Shown piece by piece: positions 18,327-29,500 of a stretch of DNA of 64,000 nucleotides. A program made the position numbers and the translations under genes. The DNA comes from Gordonia sp. SID5947 (GTDB taxonomy: Bacteria > Actinomycetota > Actinomycetes > Mycobacteriales > Mycobacteriaceae): NCBI RefSeq assembly GCF_009862785.1, contig NZ_WWHU01000001.1, positions 3,100,001 to 3,164,000 on the forward strand, in the 5' to 3' direction. Numbering within the stretch: position 1 is the stretch's first letter; each line of letters opens with the position of its first letter. Below the pieces are notes generated by a model. The model was not told the origin of the DNA. It worked only from the letters and a program-made list of their open reading frames with translations, and made no database searches.

Positions 18327-19660
18327 ACTTCCCCACCCTCGCCGACTTCGGCCATGATCCCTGGTGGCTCATCCTGCTCAAGGCGGTGGGCGTCTTCGCC
18401 TTCCTCGTCGCGAACCCTCTCGCGGCCATCCTGATCGAGCGAAAGATCATGGCGCGGATGCAGACCCGGATCGGGCCCAACCGGGTCGGGCCGCGCGGGC
18501 TGCTGCAGAGTCTCGCCGACGGCGTGAAACTCGCGCTCAAAGAAGGCATCATCCCGTCGGGCGTCGACAAACCGATCTACCTGCTCGCGCCGATCATCGC
18601 GGTGGTTCCTGCGATCATGGCATTCGCAGTCATCCCGTTCGGTCCGATGGTGTCGGTGTTCGGACATCAGACCCCCCTGCAGCTCACCGATCTTCCGGTG
18701 GGCGTGCTCTACGTCCTCGCGATCACCTCGGTCGGTGTGTACGGCATCGTGCTGGCCGGATGGTCGTCGGGCTCGACGTATCCGCTTCTCGGCGGTCTGC
18801 GTTCGACGGCCCAGGTGATCTCCTACGAGATCGCGATGGGCCTGACATTCGCCGCGGTGTTCCTCGACGCGACCACGATGTCGACGTCGGGCATCGTGGC
18901 TGCGCAAGAACACCATTGGTACGTCCTGCTGCTGTTGCCGTCGTTCGTGATCTACGCGATCTCGATGGTCGGCGAGACCAATCGCGCGCCGTTCGACCTG
19001 CCCGAGGCCGAGGGCGAGCTCGTCGGTGGATTCCACACCGAGTATTCGTCGCTCAAGTTCGCGATGTTCATGCTGGCCGAGTACATCAACATGGTCACCG
19101 TCTCGGCGTTGGCCACCACGCTGTTCCTCGGCGGCTGGCAGGCGCCGTGGCCGATCAGCATGTTCGACTGGGCCAACTCCGGCTGGTGGCCGATCCTCTG
19201 GTTCACCGTCAAGGTCTGGGTCTTTCTGTTCGTCTTCATCTGGCTGCGGACCAGCCTGCCGCGACTGCGCTACGACCAGTTCATGAACCTCGGCTGGAAG
19301 GTGCTGATCCCGATCTCGCTCACGTGGGTGATGGTGGTGGCCGTCATCCGAGCCGCGATCGGCACGTCCGACGACGATGATCTGGCCCGATCCCTGGTGT
19401 CGGCCGGCGCCGGCCTCGTGGTGACCGCCCTGATCGGCTACGCCATCTGGCGGCTGATGCGGCTGCCCCGGGTCTCGCTACGCGACTCCTCCGTCGCCGC
19501 TACTCGACCGGCGGGCCAAGGGGCTACCCGAGCGGCGGAGGAAGCCTTCGACCCGATGGCCGGCGGATTCCCGGTCCCGCCGATGCCCGGACAGGTTCTT
19601 CCGAGTGCGCCTGTCCAGAAACCTCCGTCCGACCCCGCGAAGGAGACGACCGATGCCTGA
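18323..19660 (+). CDS. nuoH: NADH-quinone oxidoreductase subunit H
   Basis: 445 aa, the membrane subunit lining the quinone entry channel. It has about eight transmembrane helices and the hallmarks [32 protein letters not shown] and [20 protein letters not shown]. The C-terminal ~75 residues are a hydrophilic Pro/Ala-rich tail beyond the last helix, longer than in E. coli and typical of actinobacterial NuoH. ATG overlaps the nuoG stop and the stop overlaps nuoI. Confidence 0.97.
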   Translation: MNFPTLADFGHDPWWLILLKAVGVFAFLVANPLAAILIERKIMARMQTRIGPNRVGPRGLLQSLADGVKLALKEGIIPSGVDKPIYLLAPIIAVVPAIMAFAVIPFGPMVSVFGHQTPLQLTDLPVGVLYVLAITSVGVYGIVLAGWSSGSTYPLLGGLRSTAQVISYEIAMGLTFAAVFLDATTMSTSGIVAAQEHHWYVLLLLPSFVIYAISMVGETNRAPFDLPEAEGELVGGFHTEYSSLKFAMFMLAEYINMVTVSALATTLFLGGWQAPWPISMFDWANSGWWPILWFTVKVWVFLFVFIWLRTSLPRLRYDQFMNLGWKVLIPISLTWVMVVAVIRAAIGTSDDDDLARSLVSAGAGLVVTALIGYAIWRLMRLPRVSLRDSSVAATRPAGQGATRAAEEAFDPMAGGFPVPPMPGQVLPSAPVQKPPSDPAKETTDA

Positions 19661-20189
19661 GTTCCTCAAACCGATCAGCGGTCTCGGGGTGACCTTTTCG
19701 TCGATGTTCGCCCCGACGATCACCGAGCAGTATCCCGAGGAGAAAACGCCCACGGCGCCTCGATATCACGGTCGGCATCAGCTCAACCGGCATCCCGACG
19801 GGCTGGAGAAGTGCATCGGCTGCGAGCTGTGCGCGTGGGCCTGCCCCGCCGATGCCATCTACGTCGAAGGCGCCGACAACACCGATACCGAACGTTATTC
19901 GCCCGGGGAGCGCTACGGTCGCGTCTACCAGATCAACTACCTACGTTGCATCGGTTGCGGCCTGTGCATCGAGGCGTGTCCGACCCGCGCCCTCACCATG
20001 ACCAACGACTACGAGATGGCCGACGACAACCGGGCCGACCTCATCTACGAAAAGGACCGCCTGCTTGCACCATTGGAGCCCGGGGCAACCCCGGCGCCCC
20101 ACGACATGGCACCCGGTTCCACCGAGGAGAACTACTACCGGGGCGAGGTGTCGAAAGACGGTCAGCTCATCGCGAAGGAAGATTCGTGA
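19653..20189 (+). CDS. nuoI: NADH-quinone oxidoreductase subunit I
   Basis: 178 aa ferredoxin-like subunit with two 4Fe-4S motifs, [16 protein letters not shown] (~54-70) and [16 protein letters not shown] (~99-114), which carry clusters N6a and N6b between NuoG and NuoB. An N-terminal amphipathic helix ([16 protein letters not shown]) associates it with the membrane arm. Overlaps nuoH by 8 bp. Confidence 0.97.
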   Translation: MPEFLKPISGLGVTFSSMFAPTITEQYPEEKTPTAPRYHGRHQLNRHPDGLEKCIGCELCAWACPADAIYVEGADNTDTERYSPGERYGRVYQINYLRCIGCGLCIEACPTRALTMTNDYEMADDNRADLIYEKDRLLAPLEPGATPAPHDMAPGSTEENYYRGEVSKDGQLIAKEDS

Positions 20190-20995
20190 CAGCGACAGTG
20201 ACCGCCGAGATCGTTCAGACGTCGACGGGTGAGGCCGTACAGTTCTGGGTGCTCGGCGTGGTCGCGGTCGCCGGCGCACTGGGGGTCGTGTTCGCCACCA
20301 AAGCCGTGTACTCGGCCATCTTCCTGGCGACCACCATGATCGTGCTCGCCGTGTTCTACGTTGCCCAGGGTGCGCTGTTCCTCGGAGTCGTCCAGGTGGT
20401 GGTCTACACCGGCGCGGTGATGATGCTGTTCCTGTTCGTGCTGATGCTGATCGGCGTCGACTCCTCGGATTCGTTGGTGGAAACCCTTCGCGGGCAGCGT
20501 GTCGCGGCAGTCGTCCTGGGAATCGGGTTCGGTGTCCTGCTGATAGCGGCGACCGCGAATGCGTCGTTGGCCGTGTTCGCGGGGGCGCCGTCGACGGCCG
20601 GGCCGAATATTCCCGCGACCGCCTCCGACGGCAACATCGAGGCGCTCGCACGGCTCATCTTCGTCCGCTATCTGTGGGCTTTCGAGCTCACCGGTGCGCT
20701 GCTGATCGCCGCGACCCTCGGTGCGATGGTTCTGGCGCACCGGGAACGCTTCGGGCCGAGGCGGAGTCAGCGCGAGTTGTCGGAGGAGCGCTTCCGCCAG
20801 GGCGTGGACATGACGCCGATGCCGAGTCCGGGGGTGTACGCCCGTCACAACGCGGTCGACGTGCCCGCGCTGCTGCCCGACGGCACGCCGTCGGAGCTTT
20901 CGGTGAACCCGACACTGCGTCCGCGACCGGCCCCCACGCCGCCTCCGCCGGAGCGGCACGGCATCCACCGCACGCCGGGGAAGGCGGGGCGATGA
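20186..20995 (+). CDS. nuoJ: NADH-quinone oxidoreductase subunit J
   Basis: 269 aa membrane subunit with five helices; the conserved [18 protein letters not shown] helix (pi-bulge helix 3) is present. About 90 residues at the C-terminus form a Pro-rich cytoplasmic tail ([15 protein letters not shown]), which is absent from short homologues such as E. coli NuoJ. GTG start overlaps the nuoI stop (GTGA). Confidence 0.95.
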   Translation: MTATVTAEIVQTSTGEAVQFWVLGVVAVAGALGVVFATKAVYSAIFLATTMIVLAVFYVAQGALFLGVVQVVVYTGAVMMLFLFVLMLIGVDSSDSLVETLRGQRVAAVVLGIGFGVLLIAATANASLAVFAGAPSTAGPNIPATASDGNIEALARLIFVRYLWAFELTGALLIAATLGAMVLAHRERFGPRRSQRELSEERFRQGVDMTPMPSPGVYARHNAVDVPALLPDGTPSELSVNPTLRPRPAPTPPPPERHGIHRTPGKAGR

Positions 20996-21291
20996 ATCCC
21001 GAGAACTACCTGTATCTCTCGGCACTGCTGTTCAGCATCGGTGCCGCCGGGGTACTGCTGCGCCGCAACGCGATCGTGGTCTTCATGTGTATCGAGTTGA
21101 TGCTCAACGCGGCAAACCTGGCATTCGTCACCTTCGCCCGGATGCACGGGTCGTTGGACGGTCAGGTCATCGCGTTCTTCACCATGGTCGTCGCAGCGGC
21201 CGAGGTGGTGGTGGGTCTGGCGATCATCATGACCATCTTCCGGTCGCGGCGGTCGGCCTCGGTCGACGGCACAGATCTGCTGAAGCGGTAA
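20992..21291 (+). CDS. nuoK: NADH-quinone oxidoreductase subunit K
   Basis: 99 aa with three transmembrane helices. The proton-path glutamates are present in [13 protein letters not shown] (helix 2) and [13 protein letters not shown] (helix 3). It is part of the E-channel. ATGA overlap with nuoJ and 9 bp before nuoL. Confidence 0.97.
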   Translation: MNPENYLYLSALLFSIGAAGVLLRRNAIVVFMCIELMLNAANLAFVTFARMHGSLDGQVIAFFTMVVAAAEVVVGLAIIMTIFRSRRSASVDGTDLLKR

Positions 21292-21300
21292 GGAGGCACG

Positions 21301-23199
21301 GTGAGCACTGAGGCGACTGCGGATCTGCTCTGGCTGGTGCCGGCACTACCCCTGTTGGGTGCGGTGGTCCTGCTGCTGTCGGGCCGGCGCACCGACCGGT
21401 GGGGACATCTGCTGGGCACGGGCCTGGCGCTCGCGTCGTTCGTTCTCGGTCTCGTCATGTTCTTCGGGATGCTCGGCCGGCCCACCGATGACCGTGCGGT
21501 CCACCGAATACTGTTCTCCTGGGTCCCGGTCGGTGAGTTACACGTGGACTTCGGATTGCAGCTCGATCAGTTGTCGATGTGCTTCGTCCTGCTCATCACG
21601 GGCGTCGGATCGCTCATCCACATCTACTCGATCGGGTACATGGCCGACGACCCCGACCGGCGGCGATTCTTCGCCTATCTCAATCTGTTCCTGGCCGCCA
21701 TGCTGATCCTGGTGTTGGCCGACAACTACCTCGGGCTCTACCTCGGATGGGAGGGCGTTGGCCTGGCGTCGTACCTGCTGATCGGCTTCTGGCAGTACAA
21801 GCCGACGGCCGCCACCGCCGCGAAGAAGGCGTTCGTGGTCAACCGGGTCGGCGACATCGGGCTTGCCGTGGCGTTGATGATCATGTTCGCCACCTTCGGT
21901 GCGGTCTCCTTCGAGACCGTGTTCGCCGGCGCCGGCCAGGCCGGGCAGAACGTACTCACCGCACTGGGTTTCGTGCTGTTGCTGGCGGCCTGCGGAAAGT
22001 CCGCGCAGGTGCCGCTGCAATCGTGGCTCGGTGACGCGATGGAGGGCCCGACACCGGTGTCGGCGCTCATCCATGCCGCCACCATGGTGACCGCCGGCGT
22101 GTACCTCATCGCACGGTCCGGTCCGATCTTCGACCTCGCCCCGGCAGCACAGGTCGGGGTCACCGTGGTCGGTGCGGTCACCCTGTTGTTCGGCGCCGTG
22201 ATCGGTTGCGCCAAGGACGACATCAAGAAGGCGCTGGCGGCGTCGACGATGAGTCAAATCGGCTACATGATCCTCGCCACCGGACTCGGCCCGGCCGGTT
22301 ACGCGTTCGCGATCATGCATCTGCTGACCCACGGGTTCTTCAAGGCGGGACTGTTCCTCGGCGCCGGATCGGTGATGCACGGGATGAACGACGAGACCGA
22401 CATGCGACGCTTCGGCGGTCTGCGTACCGTCATGCCGATCACGTTCGTGACCTTCGGCCTCGGATACCTCGCGATCATCGGCGTGCCCCCGTTTGCCGGA
22501 TTCTTCTCGAAGGACCCGATCATCGAGGCGGCGTTCGCATCCGGTGGCGCCGACGGTTGGCTGCTCGGCGGTGCGGCGCTGCTGGGCGCCGGCATCACCG
22601 CCTTCTACATGACGCGGGTGATGCTGTTGACGTTCTTCGGTGAGCGACGCTGGCGCCAGGACCTGCATCCGCACGAGTCACCCGGCACCATGACCGTACC
22701 GATGATCCTGATCGCGATCGGCTCGGTGATCTCCGGTGCGCTACTGGCATGGGGTGATTCGCTGGTCCACTGGCTCGAACCGGTGGTCGGCGAGGAACAC
22801 CACGAGCTGGCGGTACCGACCTGGGTGGTCACGGTGACGATCCTCGCCGTGGTCGCGCTCGGGGTCGGACTCGCCTGGCGCCAGTACGCCACTCGTCCCG
22901 TTCCGGAGGTCGCACCCGAGGACGTGTCCGCGCTCACCGTGGCGGCACGGCGCGATCTGTACGGTGATGCGGTCAACGAGAACCTGCTGATGCGACCCGG
23001 CCAGGAAGTGACGCGCGGGCTCGTGCTCGTCGAGAACGACGGTGTGGACGGTCTCACCACAGGCCTCGGTCGTGCGATCGGCGCACTGTCGCAACGAATA
23101 CGCGGCTGGCAGAACGGGTATGTCCGGTCCTACGCCTTGTCGATGTTTGCCGGCGCCGTCCTGATCGTCGCGATGGTGATGGTGGTGAACGTCCTGTGA
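21301..23199 (+). CDS. nuoL: NADH-quinone oxidoreductase subunit L
   Basis: 632 aa, the distal antiporter-like proton-pumping subunit. Motifs include [18 protein letters not shown] (conserved Glu of helix 5), [46 protein letters not shown] split here only for description, and a [15 protein letters not shown] lysine helix. The C-terminal lateral helix region (~560-632) is present. GTG start behind AGGAGG. Confidence 0.96.
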   Translation: MSTEATADLLWLVPALPLLGAVVLLLSGRRTDRWGHLLGTGLALASFVLGLVMFFGMLGRPTDDRAVHRILFSWVPVGELHVDFGLQLDQLSMCFVLLITGVGSLIHIYSIGYMADDPDRRRFFAYLNLFLAAMLILVLADNYLGLYLGWEGVGLASYLLIGFWQYKPTAATAAKKAFVVNRVGDIGLAVALMIMFATFGAVSFETVFAGAGQAGQNVLTALGFVLLLAACGKSAQVPLQSWLGDAMEGPTPVSALIHAATMVTAGVYLIARSGPIFDLAPAAQVGVTVVGAVTLLFGAVIGCAKDDIKKALAASTMSQIGYMILATGLGPAGYAFAIMHLLTHGFFKAGLFLGAGSVMHGMNDETDMRRFGGLRTVMPITFVTFGLGYLAIIGVPPFAGFFSKDPIIEAAFASGGADGWLLGGAALLGAGITAFYMTRVMLLTFFGERRWRQDLHPHESPGTMTVPMILIAIGSVISGALLAWGDSLVHWLEPVVGEEHHELAVPTWVVTVTILAVVALGVGLAWRQYATRPVPEVAPEDVSALTVAARRDLYGDAVNENLLMRPGQEVTRGLVLVENDGVDGLTTGLGRAIGALSQRIRGWQNGYVRSYALSMFAGAVLIVAMVMVVNVL

Positions 23200-24835
23200 G
23201 CGTGCCGTGGCTGAGCATCCTGTGGCTGCTCCCGGCGGTCGGTTCCGTTGCGGTGCTGGCGATCCCGAACACGCGGCCGGACATCGCGAAATGGCTCGGG
23301 CTGGTGGTCTCGATCGCGGTCTTCGCCGTCGCGCTGGGAATCGCGATCGGCTTCGAGCCGGACGGCGCGCGCTACCAATTCGTCGAGGACCACAGTTGGA
23401 TACCGGCGTTCGGAACCCGATACGCCCTCGGACTCGACGGCATCGGTCTGGTGCTGGTACTCCTCACCGCGGTGCTGTTGCCGCTGCTGATCCTGGCCGG
23501 TTGGAACGACGCGGATCATGCCGGCTCGCTGGATCATTCGGGGGGTCGGCGCCAGAAGGGCCCACACACCTACGTAGCGCTGACGCTCGCGGTCGAGGCC
23601 ATGGTGCTGATGAGCTTCGTCGCCCTCGACATCTTGTTGTTCTACATCTTCTTCGAGGCGATGCTGATCCCGATGTACTTCCTCATCGGCGGCTTCGGCA
23701 CCGGGGCGAACGGCACCGGCCGGTCCCGGGCAGCGGTGAAGTTCCTGCTGTACAACCTGTTCGGCGGCCTGATCATGCTGGCCGCGGTGATCGGTCTGTA
23801 CGTGGTGACCGCGCGGTCGGGTCTCGGCGTCGACGGTGGTGGCACCTTCGACCTGCGAGCCGTCGTCGATGCCGTGTCATCGGGACAACTCGACGCCGGC
23901 GGCGGCCTGCTGAAGCTGCTCTTCCTCGGTTTCATGTTCGCGTTCGCAGTGAAAGCGCCGCTGTGGCCGTTCCATTCATGGCTTCCCGATGCCGCGGTCG
24001 CGGCCACCCCGGCCAGTGCCGTACTGATGATGGCCGTGGTCGACAAGGTCGGCACCTTTGCGATGCTGCGCTACTGCCTGCAACTGTTCCCCGACGCGGC
24101 ACGGTATTTCGCGCCGCTCATCGCGGCGCTCGCGGTGATCGGCATCGTCTACGGCGCGATTCTCGCGATCGGGCAGACCGATGTGATGAGGCTGATCGCC
24201 TATACGTCCATCTCGCATTTCGGCTTCATCATCCTGGGCATCTTCGCCCTCACGACGCAGGGACAGACCGGCTCGACGCTCTACATGGTCAATCACGGGA
24301 TCTCCACGGCCGCACTGTTCCTGATCGCCGGGTTCCTGGTGTCACGCCGCGGCAGCCGGCTCATCGCCGACTACGGGGGCGTACAGAAGATCGCCCCGAT
24401 GCTGGCCGGTACGTTCCTCGTCGCAGGCCTCGCCACCTTGTCCCTGCCGGGGCTCTCGCCGTTCATCAGTGAGTTCCTCGTCCTCATCGGCACATTCACC
24501 CGATACCCGGTGGCCGCGATCATCGCGACCAGTGCGCTGGTGCTGTCCGCGATCTACGTGTTGTGGCTCTATCAGAGGATGATGGGTGGCCCGGCGAAGC
24601 AGTTGGAGGGGCCGGGCGCGGCGACACGGTCGATGCGTGATCTGCACGGGCGGGAGCTGGTGGTGGTGACGCCGTTGATCGCGCTGCTACTGGTCTTCGG
24701 GTGTATCCGAAACCGTTGCTCGAGCTCATCGATCCGGCGGTCTCGCACACGATGACCACCATTCACGAGCCGGACCCGCGCCCCACGGTCGCGGTGCCGA
24801 CGGATCGGGTACCGACAGAAGGGGTGCCGAAGTGA
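23196..24835 (+). CDS. nuoM: NADH-quinone oxidoreductase subunit M, one-base frame break near the end
   Basis: Antiporter-like proton-pumping subunit with [35 protein letters not shown] and [16 protein letters not shown]. The frame is normal to LLLVFG, then departs at the GGG run 24699-24701. One additional G restores the family end [14 protein letters not shown] followed by a hydrophilic tail to the stop 24833-24835, whose last bases overlap the nuoN GTG start exactly as at the other nuo junctions (546 aa). Without repair the frame stops at 24755 with a short Arg/Ser-rich tail. Confidence 0.92.
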
Positions 24836-26523
24836 CCTCCGAGTATCTCGCCGCCGTGGACCCGCCGGCCTTCGAAACCCCCGGCGTGGAATACGGTCTG
24901 CTGTCGCCGATGCTGATCGTCTTCGGGGTGGCCGTCGTCGGCGTGCTGGTGGAGGCGTTCGCGCCCCGCCGGTTTCGCTACCCGACGCAGCTGACACTCG
25001 CTCTCGGCGGTCTGGTGGCCGCGTTCGTGGCGTTGGTACTCGTCACGGTCGCCGAGACACGCGACGGCGGCAACGGCCAGGTCGCGATGTCGGGTGCGGT
25101 CGTCATCGACCGTCCGACCCTGTTCCTGCAGGGCCTCCTGTTGCTCATCTCGATCCTGGCGATCGCGTTCATGGCCGAGCGACGACTCGAACGGGTGGTC
25201 GCCGCGCCGGCGATCACGCTACGGGTCAGCGACGGTCCCGGCGCCGCCGCGCGGGCCACCCTTGACTCGGTCGACACCGATATGTTCACCCCGTCGGGCG
25301 CCTCGGTCCCCAACACCGACGCCGAATTCGAGGCGACCCGGGCGGGTGCCATCACCACCGAGGTCTTCCCCCTGACCCTGCTCGCCGTCGGCGGCATGCT
25401 GCTCTTCCCGGCGTGCGGCGACCTGCTCACGATGTTCATCGCGCTGGAGGTCTTCTCCCTCCCTCTGTATCTGCTGTGCGGTCTCGCACGTCGCCGGCGA
25501 CTGATCTCCCAGGAGGCGTCGCTCAAGTACTTCCTCCTCGGAGCGTTCTCGTCGGCCTTCTTCCTCTTCGGTGCCGCCTTCGCCTATGGTGCGACCGGCT
25601 CGCTGCAACTCGCGGAGATCGGAAGGTCCGTGGGTGCACCGGGGACCGACACGACGCTCCCGCTGATCGCACTGGGCCTGCTGTCGGTCGGCCTGATGTT
25701 CAAGATCGGCGCGGTGCCGTTCCATTCGTGGATCCCGGATGTGTACCAGGGCGCCCCCACCGCGGTCACGGCGTTCATGGCGGCGGCCACCAAGATCGCC
25801 GCGTTCGGGGCCCTGCTGCGGGTGTTCTATGTGGGTTTCCCGGACCTGAAGAACGATTGGGAGCCTGCGCTCTGGGCAGTCGCGATCGCCACCATGCTGG
25901 CAGGCGCAGTGATGGCGGTGACACAGACCGACGTCAAACGAATGCTCGCCTACTCGTCGATCACGCATGCCGGGTTCATTCTGTTGGGACTCATCGCCTT
26001 CGACGCTGCCGGGCTCGCCGCGACCATGTTCTACCTGGCCGCCTATGCGTTCTCGACGTTCGGGGCCTTCGCCACGGTGGCCGTGGTGCGTGAGCCCGAC
26101 CGGGTCTCCGGACCGCATCTGTCGGGTCGTGAGGCCACCGAGATCGCCCAGTGGGCCGGGCTCGGACGACGGTATCCCCTTGTCGGCGCGATGTTCTCGA
26201 TGTTCTTGCTCGCTTTTGCGGGCATCCCGTTGACGAGCGGGTTCATCGCCAAATTCGATGTCTTCGCCGCATCCGCCGGCGCCGGAGGCGGGGTGCTGGT
26301 GGTGATCGGCGTCATCAGCAGCGCCATCGCCGCGTACTTCTACATCCGGATCATCGTCGCGATGTTCTTCGCCGACGTGCCGGTCGACGCACCCCACGTC
26401 GTGAAGCCGAGTGTGCTGACGACGTCGTCGATCGCCGTTTGCACCGTCGTGACCATCGTGGCGGGGATCTTCCCGCAGCCACTGTTGGAGCTCGCGGAGA
26501 ACGCCGCCCAGTTCATGTCGTGA
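24832..26523 (+). CDS. nuoN: NADH-quinone oxidoreductase subunit N
   Basis: 563 aa, the third antiporter-like subunit. Conserved blocks: FIALEVFSLPLYLLCG, SLKYFLLGAFSSAFFLFG, FKIGAVPFHSWIPDVYQGAPT and VKRMLAYSSITHAGFILLG. A ~55-residue hydrophilic insertion between helices 3 and 4 (around RVSDGPGAAARATLDSV) is an expansion typical of actinobacterial NuoN. GTG start inside the nuoM stop. Last subunit gene of the operon; the next gene begins 13 bp later. Confidence 0.96.
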   Translation: MTSEYLAAVDPPAFETPGVEYGLLSPMLIVFGVAVVGVLVEAFAPRRFRYPTQLTLALGGLVAAFVALVLVTVAETRDGGNGQVAMSGAVVIDRPTLFLQGLLLLISILAIAFMAERRLERVVAAPAITLRVSDGPGAAARATLDSVDTDMFTPSGASVPNTDAEFEATRAGAITTEVFPLTLLAVGGMLLFPACGDLLTMFIALEVFSLPLYLLCGLARRRRLISQEASLKYFLLGAFSSAFFLFGAAFAYGATGSLQLAEIGRSVGAPGTDTTLPLIALGLLSVGLMFKIGAVPFHSWIPDVYQGAPTAVTAFMAAATKIAAFGALLRVFYVGFPDLKNDWEPALWAVAIATMLAGAVMAVTQTDVKRMLAYSSITHAGFILLGLIAFDAAGLAATMFYLAAYAFSTFGAFATVAVVREPDRVSGPHLSGREATEIAQWAGLGRRYPLVGAMFSMFLLAFAGIPLTSGFIAKFDVFAASAGAGGGVLVVIGVISSAIAAYFYIRIIVAMFFADVPVDAPHVVKPSVLTTSSIAVCTVVTIVAGIFPQPLLELAENAAQFMS

Positions 26524-26536
26524 GAGAGTAGAAGCG

Positions 26537-29500
26537 GTGGAGACCGACCCGCGAGCCAGCCTCGCTCAGCGTCTCGATGCCCTCTACGCCGACGCCGGTT
26601 CACCGCCGCTCAAGGCGGTCAGCAGCCGAGCGACCCGGGAGTTGCGCGCGCGCAACCCACGTGGTCGCGAGGTGACGGCACAACGCATTTCCGACTGGCG
26701 CCTCGGGCGCAGTGTCCCCGCCAAGTTCGACGGGCTCTCGGCAGTGCTGAGTGTGCTGATCGCGGAAGCCAGGCGCAACCATCCCGAACCCACCCTGACC
26801 GGGTTGTACTCGGCGACCGACTGGCGGGCACGCTGGGAAACCGCGCAACGCGGCCGTTCGGTGTCGCAACCGACGGCGGCGGCGACATGTCCATACCCGG
26901 GGCTGGCCGCGCTGACGATCAGCGACAGTGAATTCTTCGCGGGCCGGGAGAGCCAGGTCGAGATGCTGGTCGACCGCTTCACACGCAATGTCGGGAGCGG
27001 CCACCTGATCATGCTGGTCGGCGCGTCCGGCTCGGGTAAATCCTCGCTGCTACAAGCAGGTTTCGCCGCAGCGATCCGCGACGAGTACGACGTCCTGCTG
27101 GTCACGCCGCCGAACGTCGCGGCCGAGGACCTCGAATCGTGGGCCCAGGACCGCGCTGCCGAGGACAAGCCGTTCGTCCTGGTCATCGACCAGCTCGAAG
27201 AACTCTTCGTCGCTCCGTTCGACGAGCAGTATGCCTCGCACTACATCGACGTACTCCAGCGGTTGGCGTCGCACGGCACCGTCGGAACGGCCACCTGCGC
27301 CGGTGTGGTCGGGGCGCTGCGCGCCGATTTCTACGCCCAGGCGGCCCAGCATCCGACGCTCGCGACAGCGCTCGAGAACAACCAGATGCTGCTCGGGCCG
27401 CCCACCACAGCCGAGCTGACCGCCGCGATCGTCGAGCCGGCGAGGACTTCCGGTATGACGATCGGGGACGGCCTCGTCGAACTCGTCCTGACCGACCTCG
27501 GCGCGAGGGGCAGCGGCGAATCCGAGTCGGTACCGGCAGGGACGTTTCCGCTACTGGCGCACGCGCTTCGGAGCACGTGGCACTTCCGCGACGGAAATGT
27601 GCTGAGCGTGCGGGCCTACGAGCGGGCGGGTGGCGTACGCGGAGCCATCGCCGGCAGCGCCGAACAGCAATGGAGTTCGTTCAGCGCGCAGGAGCAGGAC
27701 ACCGCCCGCACGATTCTGCTGCAACTCGTGACGCCGGTACCCGACGGGTCTGCGGTCGCGCGACACGTCGACCGCGACGAGCTGTACCGACATTGCGACA
27801 GCGACGAATCGGCCGACACGGTGCTCGATGCGCTCGCCGAGGCACGGATCATCACGCTCGATGCGCACGGAACCTCCCTCGCACACGATGCCGTCATCGG
27901 CGCGTGGCCGCGGCTTTCCGAGTGGATTGCCGAGGATCGCGAGGACGCGCTCACCCGACATCGGATCGAGCGTGACGCCGACGAGTGGGCAGCGGCAGAT
28001 CACGAGCGGTCGCTGCTGTACCAGGGCAGCCGGCTGACGATTGCGAGCGATCTGCGCACGCGAGCACCGTCGTCGCTGCGCCCGCGTGCGATCGAGTTCA
28101 TCGACGCCGCGCAGCTCGTCCGGCGCAACCAGACCCATGCCCGACGCGCACTGGCGGTCTTCCTGGTGATCGGGGTGGTGGTGACCTCGGTATTGGCACT
28201 CATATCACTGCGGCAGGCGCACAAGGCCGAACAAGAAAGGGCCGACGCCCAATTCGACACCCTGATCGCAACCGGACTACGCGAGCAGTCCAGCAACCCC
28301 ACCGAATCGGCACAACTCGCGCTCGCCGCCGACACCGTGCGCCCGGACGACACCAGAGCACGCGGCCTGCTGCTGGCGTCGCAGTCCTCGCCGCTGGCGT
28401 CGACCGTCGACGCGCACCGCGGAGCGGTCTACTCGACAGCGCGGTCCGCGTCCGGACTCGTCGCGTCCGGCGGGTACGACAACACCGTCCGGTTGTGGCG
28501 ACGTAGCCCGAACCGTGGACTGGTGGCCGTCGCTCCGCCACTCACGACGCCGTCGTGGGTCACATGCGTCACGTTCTCGCCCGACGGGACACGGCTGTAT
28601 GCCACCGACGCCACCGGTCGGGTCCGTGTCTGGGATGTCTCCGAACCCGCCCATCCGAAGCGCCTGAGTCCGATCGACGTCGGCCATGTGGGCACCGCCT
28701 ACGACGTCGCGGTTCGCGGCGACGGACGCTGGATCGCGACCGCGGGCGACGACCGTACGGTGCGCCTCCACGACCTGGAGACCGACCAGACTCGCGTGTT
28801 GTCCGGTCACGAGGGACCCGTGCGCACCGTCGAGTTCAGTCCCGACGGAAACACGCTGGTGAGCGGTAGTGACGATCGCACCGCGCGGACCTGGGACACC
28901 TCGGACCCGGCAACCGCCCATGCCGTCGGAGCACCGCTGACCGGGCAGACGTTGACGATCCACTCGGTCGCCTTCAGCCCCGACGGGTCGACGTTGGCCA
29001 CGGCAAGCGACGACCAGACCTTCCGACTGTGGTCGATACGCAACCCCGGCGACGTCGTCCCGCTGAGTCCGCCGGTGGCCGCACACTCCGCGGCGGTGTG
29101 GTCGCTGGCGTTCTCCCCGGATGGGTCGATGCTCGCGACCGCGGCCTGGGACGGCATCGCGAAGCTGTGGAGTCTGGACGATCCACGGAGCCCGATCATG
29201 CTGGGACAGCCCATGAGTGGCAGCGGCGGAGGACTCACCACCGTCTCGTTCGCCGACGACACGCACGTGATCACCGGCGGTCAGGACGGCAACGTGCGGA
29301 CGTGGACGCTGGCACCGGCGGCCGTCGCAGGCCACACGCGACGAGTTCAGGCACCGGCGTTCGACTCGGCCGGCGACCTGATGGCCACCGGCTCATGGGA
29401 CGGGCAGGTCCTTCTGTGGGACACCTCGAGTTCGACCCCGACGCTCATCGGACCGGTCGCCCCGCTCGGCGGGAGCGTCCGCATCGAGAACGTCGCCCTG

